Assembly: GCA_013398275.1 (NCBI GenBank)
Contig: VZSE01013522.1
Span: 568,888-632,887 of the forward strand
Direction of reading: 5' to 3'
DNA from: Promerops cafer
Lineage: Eukaryota > Chordata > Aves > Passeriformes > Nectariniidae
Length of the DNA stretch: 64,000 nt
Below, one piece after another: positions 61,331 to 64,000 of the stretch (positions within the stretch are counted from its first letter, which is position 1; the number at the start of each line of letters is the position of its first letter). A program made the position numbers and the translations under genes. The notes beneath the pieces were generated by a model, which searched no databases, had not been told where the DNA came from, and was given only the letters and a program-made list of their open reading frames with translations.

Positions 61331-63844
61331 AAGGCAAACTGACAGCAAGCAGTTGGATTTCCCTTAGAAAAATAGGAGTTGCAAAAGGTCTATATTTTCT
61401 CCTACATTTTTAGGCACAGAATTGAATGCATGTGTGTATTTCATCAGTTACTGCTGCATGGTTTACATTATAACTATTAAAAGGCTGGCCACTGCTTATA
61501 ATTATCAAATGTAGGCTTATAGACAAGTTTACATCCAAGTTATGAGACATCTTGAGAAAAGACTCTCCAGCCAACTCACGGTCAACATGAATTTTTCTTT
61601 TTTCCCCAAACGTTCTAGAGTTTTCACAGTTTTTCTTTTGTGATCCTGTCAAGCTACTATTATTAATATTCTGAAAACTTCTGGAAAGGCTGGAAGATAT
61701 GAAGCTGTATTGAGGAGGCTACATGAAAAGAGAGCTTGCTTTGTCTCTACTCCTGCAAAATTTCTGCTGTCCAGCTGCAGTCTCTCTCACAGACAATGAA
61801 TCATGTGCCTAGAAAGAAACTACATATCTGAGTAAACCACATTGGGTTGCTGTCTCTGTTTGGTTACATATTAGGTAAACCCAACCAATCAAATCTCATC
61901 AGCTGACACAGAAGCCAGTGGAATTAAAACACAGACATACAAAAATTCTTGTAAATTATTAGTAGGGTCACACGAGGCCTTAAATATTGAGAAAAGCAAA
62001 ACAATCTATTAATAACTGAAACACTGATAAAGTTTCTGCACAGTCTAAAAGAGAAGAGACAACCAAGAGGTAGAGTTTCCAAGTTTTTGCGGTCAGTGAG
62101 TTTTTAATCTGATACGAAAATGCTTGCGTGCCTCCATGTCCCAGGACAACCAGGATCCAGGGCTGAGAGACAGTTCAGCTGGGGGTAAATGTATTAAAGG
62201 ATTATGGACAAGGAGGGAAAATAAAGGTAGGGAAAACATCGTAAATTATTCTGGTCATATGCAAAGTGAGGCGTGTTTTTATGCAACATCAGAAGCAGAT
62301 GAGTTGGCAGCTGTGACCCGGCTGGTCCAGGCTCTGTTGTTTCTGCTGCTCTTTGCATCAGACCTCTGGGATTTGCTAGCAGGAGACCAGGAACACTGTC
62401 TGGGGATCCAGAGCTACTCAGGAGGCTGTCCTGAAGGAATGAGCAGGGTGCAGGGAGCAAACAGCAAAAGGTTTGTCCTGCTAAGCCTCCAGCAGCAAGA
62501 TGAACACCGTGCTCAGCAATCCAGAGGTGCCCTGTGCTGCTGCAGTGCCAGGGGCCAGCACGATGCATCCCACGGGATGCCAGCCTGCCAGAGCCCACAG
62601 GCCTGATGGAATGGGCTCATCCTGCTGGCAGCTGAACAGCGTCCTCGGGAAAACTATGGCCTTAATGTGCAAGCAGTGTGCAGAGTAACCTGATCCAGTC
62701 ACAGCTTGTGTCATCTCAGGTCAGAAATTATAGAGAAAGAAGAAACTGTGGGTTTTGTTTGTTTATTTGATTTAAATATGTGGCCAGTGCAAAGATCTGT
62801 TGTCAAATGGAAAACATTGGTTGAGAAGTGCTGAAAAAAAGAAACAATCCCAAGAGAAGGGTTCTCTGTGCCACAGTGTAAAATCCACAGGTCCCCAATC
62901 CCCTTTAAGGCTCTGTCTGAGCAGGTTTAAACTAGATTCTCCACAGATCCCAGAAGTACTGCTTTGTATTACATCCAAATACCAGCACTAGGCTGTAGAG
63001 CTGCAAGGCAGAAGCCGCTTTGCACTGGAAAGAGAGAAGTCTCCCTGAACACCAAGTTATCTGATAGCTGTCCTTTCAAGAATATATAAACTTCCTGCTG
63101 AAGTAGCATCTGCTCTGGCCACGGGCTGGAATGAGACACTGGGCTGGATGGACCAGTGGCCTGGGCTGATGACACTAATCCCCACGGCTCTGGCGAGTGC
63201 CCAGCAGAGACACGACTGGGACAGAGGCATTTCCCCATTCAAGTGCAAGCCATATGTTGGGAATGAAAAAACAACTTCAAACAACCACGCAGTATCCACT
63301 GTGCTTTTGGAATAACAGCCTGGCTACCAAGCACAGGCAGCAATGGCTATCAGCCCTGCTGCTCCTTCCCATTCTGAATCACATCTAATAATTATTTGAG
63401 AGACATCAAAGCCCTGTCCCACAGCTCATAAAATACTTTGGCGACTTTCGGAACAAGGTTTTCTTCATGTAGTGGATGGTTCAACACTGTTGTGTCTGAC
63501 CTGCCTCAGGGCCTGAATCCAGTTCACTGCCCAGCTACACACCTTGGCTCAGGAGATTATTCCTGTTGCCAGCTCTGGGACAACCTACACAGGTCTTTGA
63601 ATAGCCAAAATCTGCCTGTGCTTTCAGCACATCAAATGCACATGGATCCCCCTCCTTGGGGACCACTGTGTATTTATGTGCCTGGTGCAGCAAAATTTCT
63701 CTCATATCAACCTTTGAGGTGCTGCTGCAAAAGAAGCATTGGCTGGATATTATGGTCAGGGATTTTCATAGGACAGCACTAGCACTAAATATGATTTAAA
63801 GACAGTGTGAATCTCTAGAGAGAAAATGGGAATGCAACCTGTAG
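61331..63844. other. unique non-coding sequence, no gene seen
   Basis: A GC-richer part at 62280-62640 leaves a 160-codon plus frame and a 134-codon minus frame over the same bases, which argues that neither is real. No domain, repeat or RNA gene was recognised. Confidence 0.5.
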
Positions 63845-63965
63845 GGCCTTAAGAGTGCACAGAAGTTCAAACCAGCTCTTGAGATCATCCAGCACAATCA
63901 AGTGCAGTCACTGATCCTCATGGTCTGCACAGATAATCCATCTCTCCACCATTGCAATGGGAACT
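63845..63965. mobile_element. possible old CR1-related fragment at window edge
   Basis: 'cttgagatcatccagcacaa' and 'tcactgatcctcatggtctg' loosely resemble the 'gagatcatccagtccaac' region seen in reverse-oriented avian CR1 copies. There is no tail repeat to confirm it. Tentative. Confidence 0.3.
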
Positions 63966-64000
63966 TGCTAAGAAGCCCCAAATTGAAGTGCTGAATGTTT

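Noticed and set aside
62124..62606. 160-codon plus frame and 134-codon minus frame
   Set aside because: They overlap almost completely on opposite strands, neither contains a recognisable domain, and both sit in a GC-rich patch.
1..64000. CRISPR array, operons, endogenous retrovirus or LTR pair
   Set aside because: No regularly spaced repeats, no retroviral protein motifs, and no long direct terminal repeats were seen. The sequence is vertebrate nuclear DNA.

Overview
The window looks like gene-poor, non-coding nuclear DNA from a bird, most likely a passerine. The best evidence is two 3' ends of CR1 LINEs. The copy at about 53725-53945 keeps the typical avian CR1 tail: the 'cccatggcaggggtggcact' stretch, then 'ctttaaggtcccttccca', then a degenerate ATTCTATG-type end. 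The more decayed copy at 1123-1281 ends in a clean pair of ATTCTATG-like units. Repeat density is otherwise low, as expected for a bird. Microsatellites and A/T homopolymers are common, and there is one undetermined base (N at 17133) inside a poly-T run.

I found no protein-coding gene, tRNA, rRNA, recognisable miRNA, endogenous retrovirus, DNA transposon or CRISPR array. The open reading frames are short (211 codons at most), overlap on both strands, and encode no protein family I recognise. The longest ones lie where GC-rich sequence lacks stop codons. Prokaryotic features such as operons, ribosome binding sites and origins do not apply here.

Layout: 1-12 kb is unique sequence with one CR1 end, a candidate conserved block (1735-2350), a G-run cluster (3713-3731), a TA/CA microsatellite (8250-8325) and a MIR-like remnant (9478-9560). 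12-23 kb holds an ATTA-rich block next to a second MIR-like remnant (12110-12362), a clean candidate enhancer block (20790-21130) and another (22855-23080). 23-43 kb is mostly featureless, with very old amniote-type repeat remnants (24411-24475, 31877-31970, 32070-32265), a small tandem array (29250-29330) and a long A/C-rich tract (33209-33318). 43-49 kb has two candidate regulatory blocks, a GC-rich block with CAG repeats, and a G-rich, CpG-containing block (48480-48760). 49-64 kb has an ancient CR1 fragment (49855-50165), the younger CR1 end (53725-53945), a CpG-island-like segment containing a 28-bp minisatellite (55900-56480), and a near-perfect hairpin (57164-57205).

No set of genes works together here. 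The most plausible role is an intergenic region or very large intron carrying scattered cis-regulatory elements, and that is inference from composition and motif content. I did not find an undescribed biological system. The items most worth checking are the isolated CpG-island-like block at 56 kb, the G-rich/CpG block at 48.5 kb and the candidate enhancer blocks.
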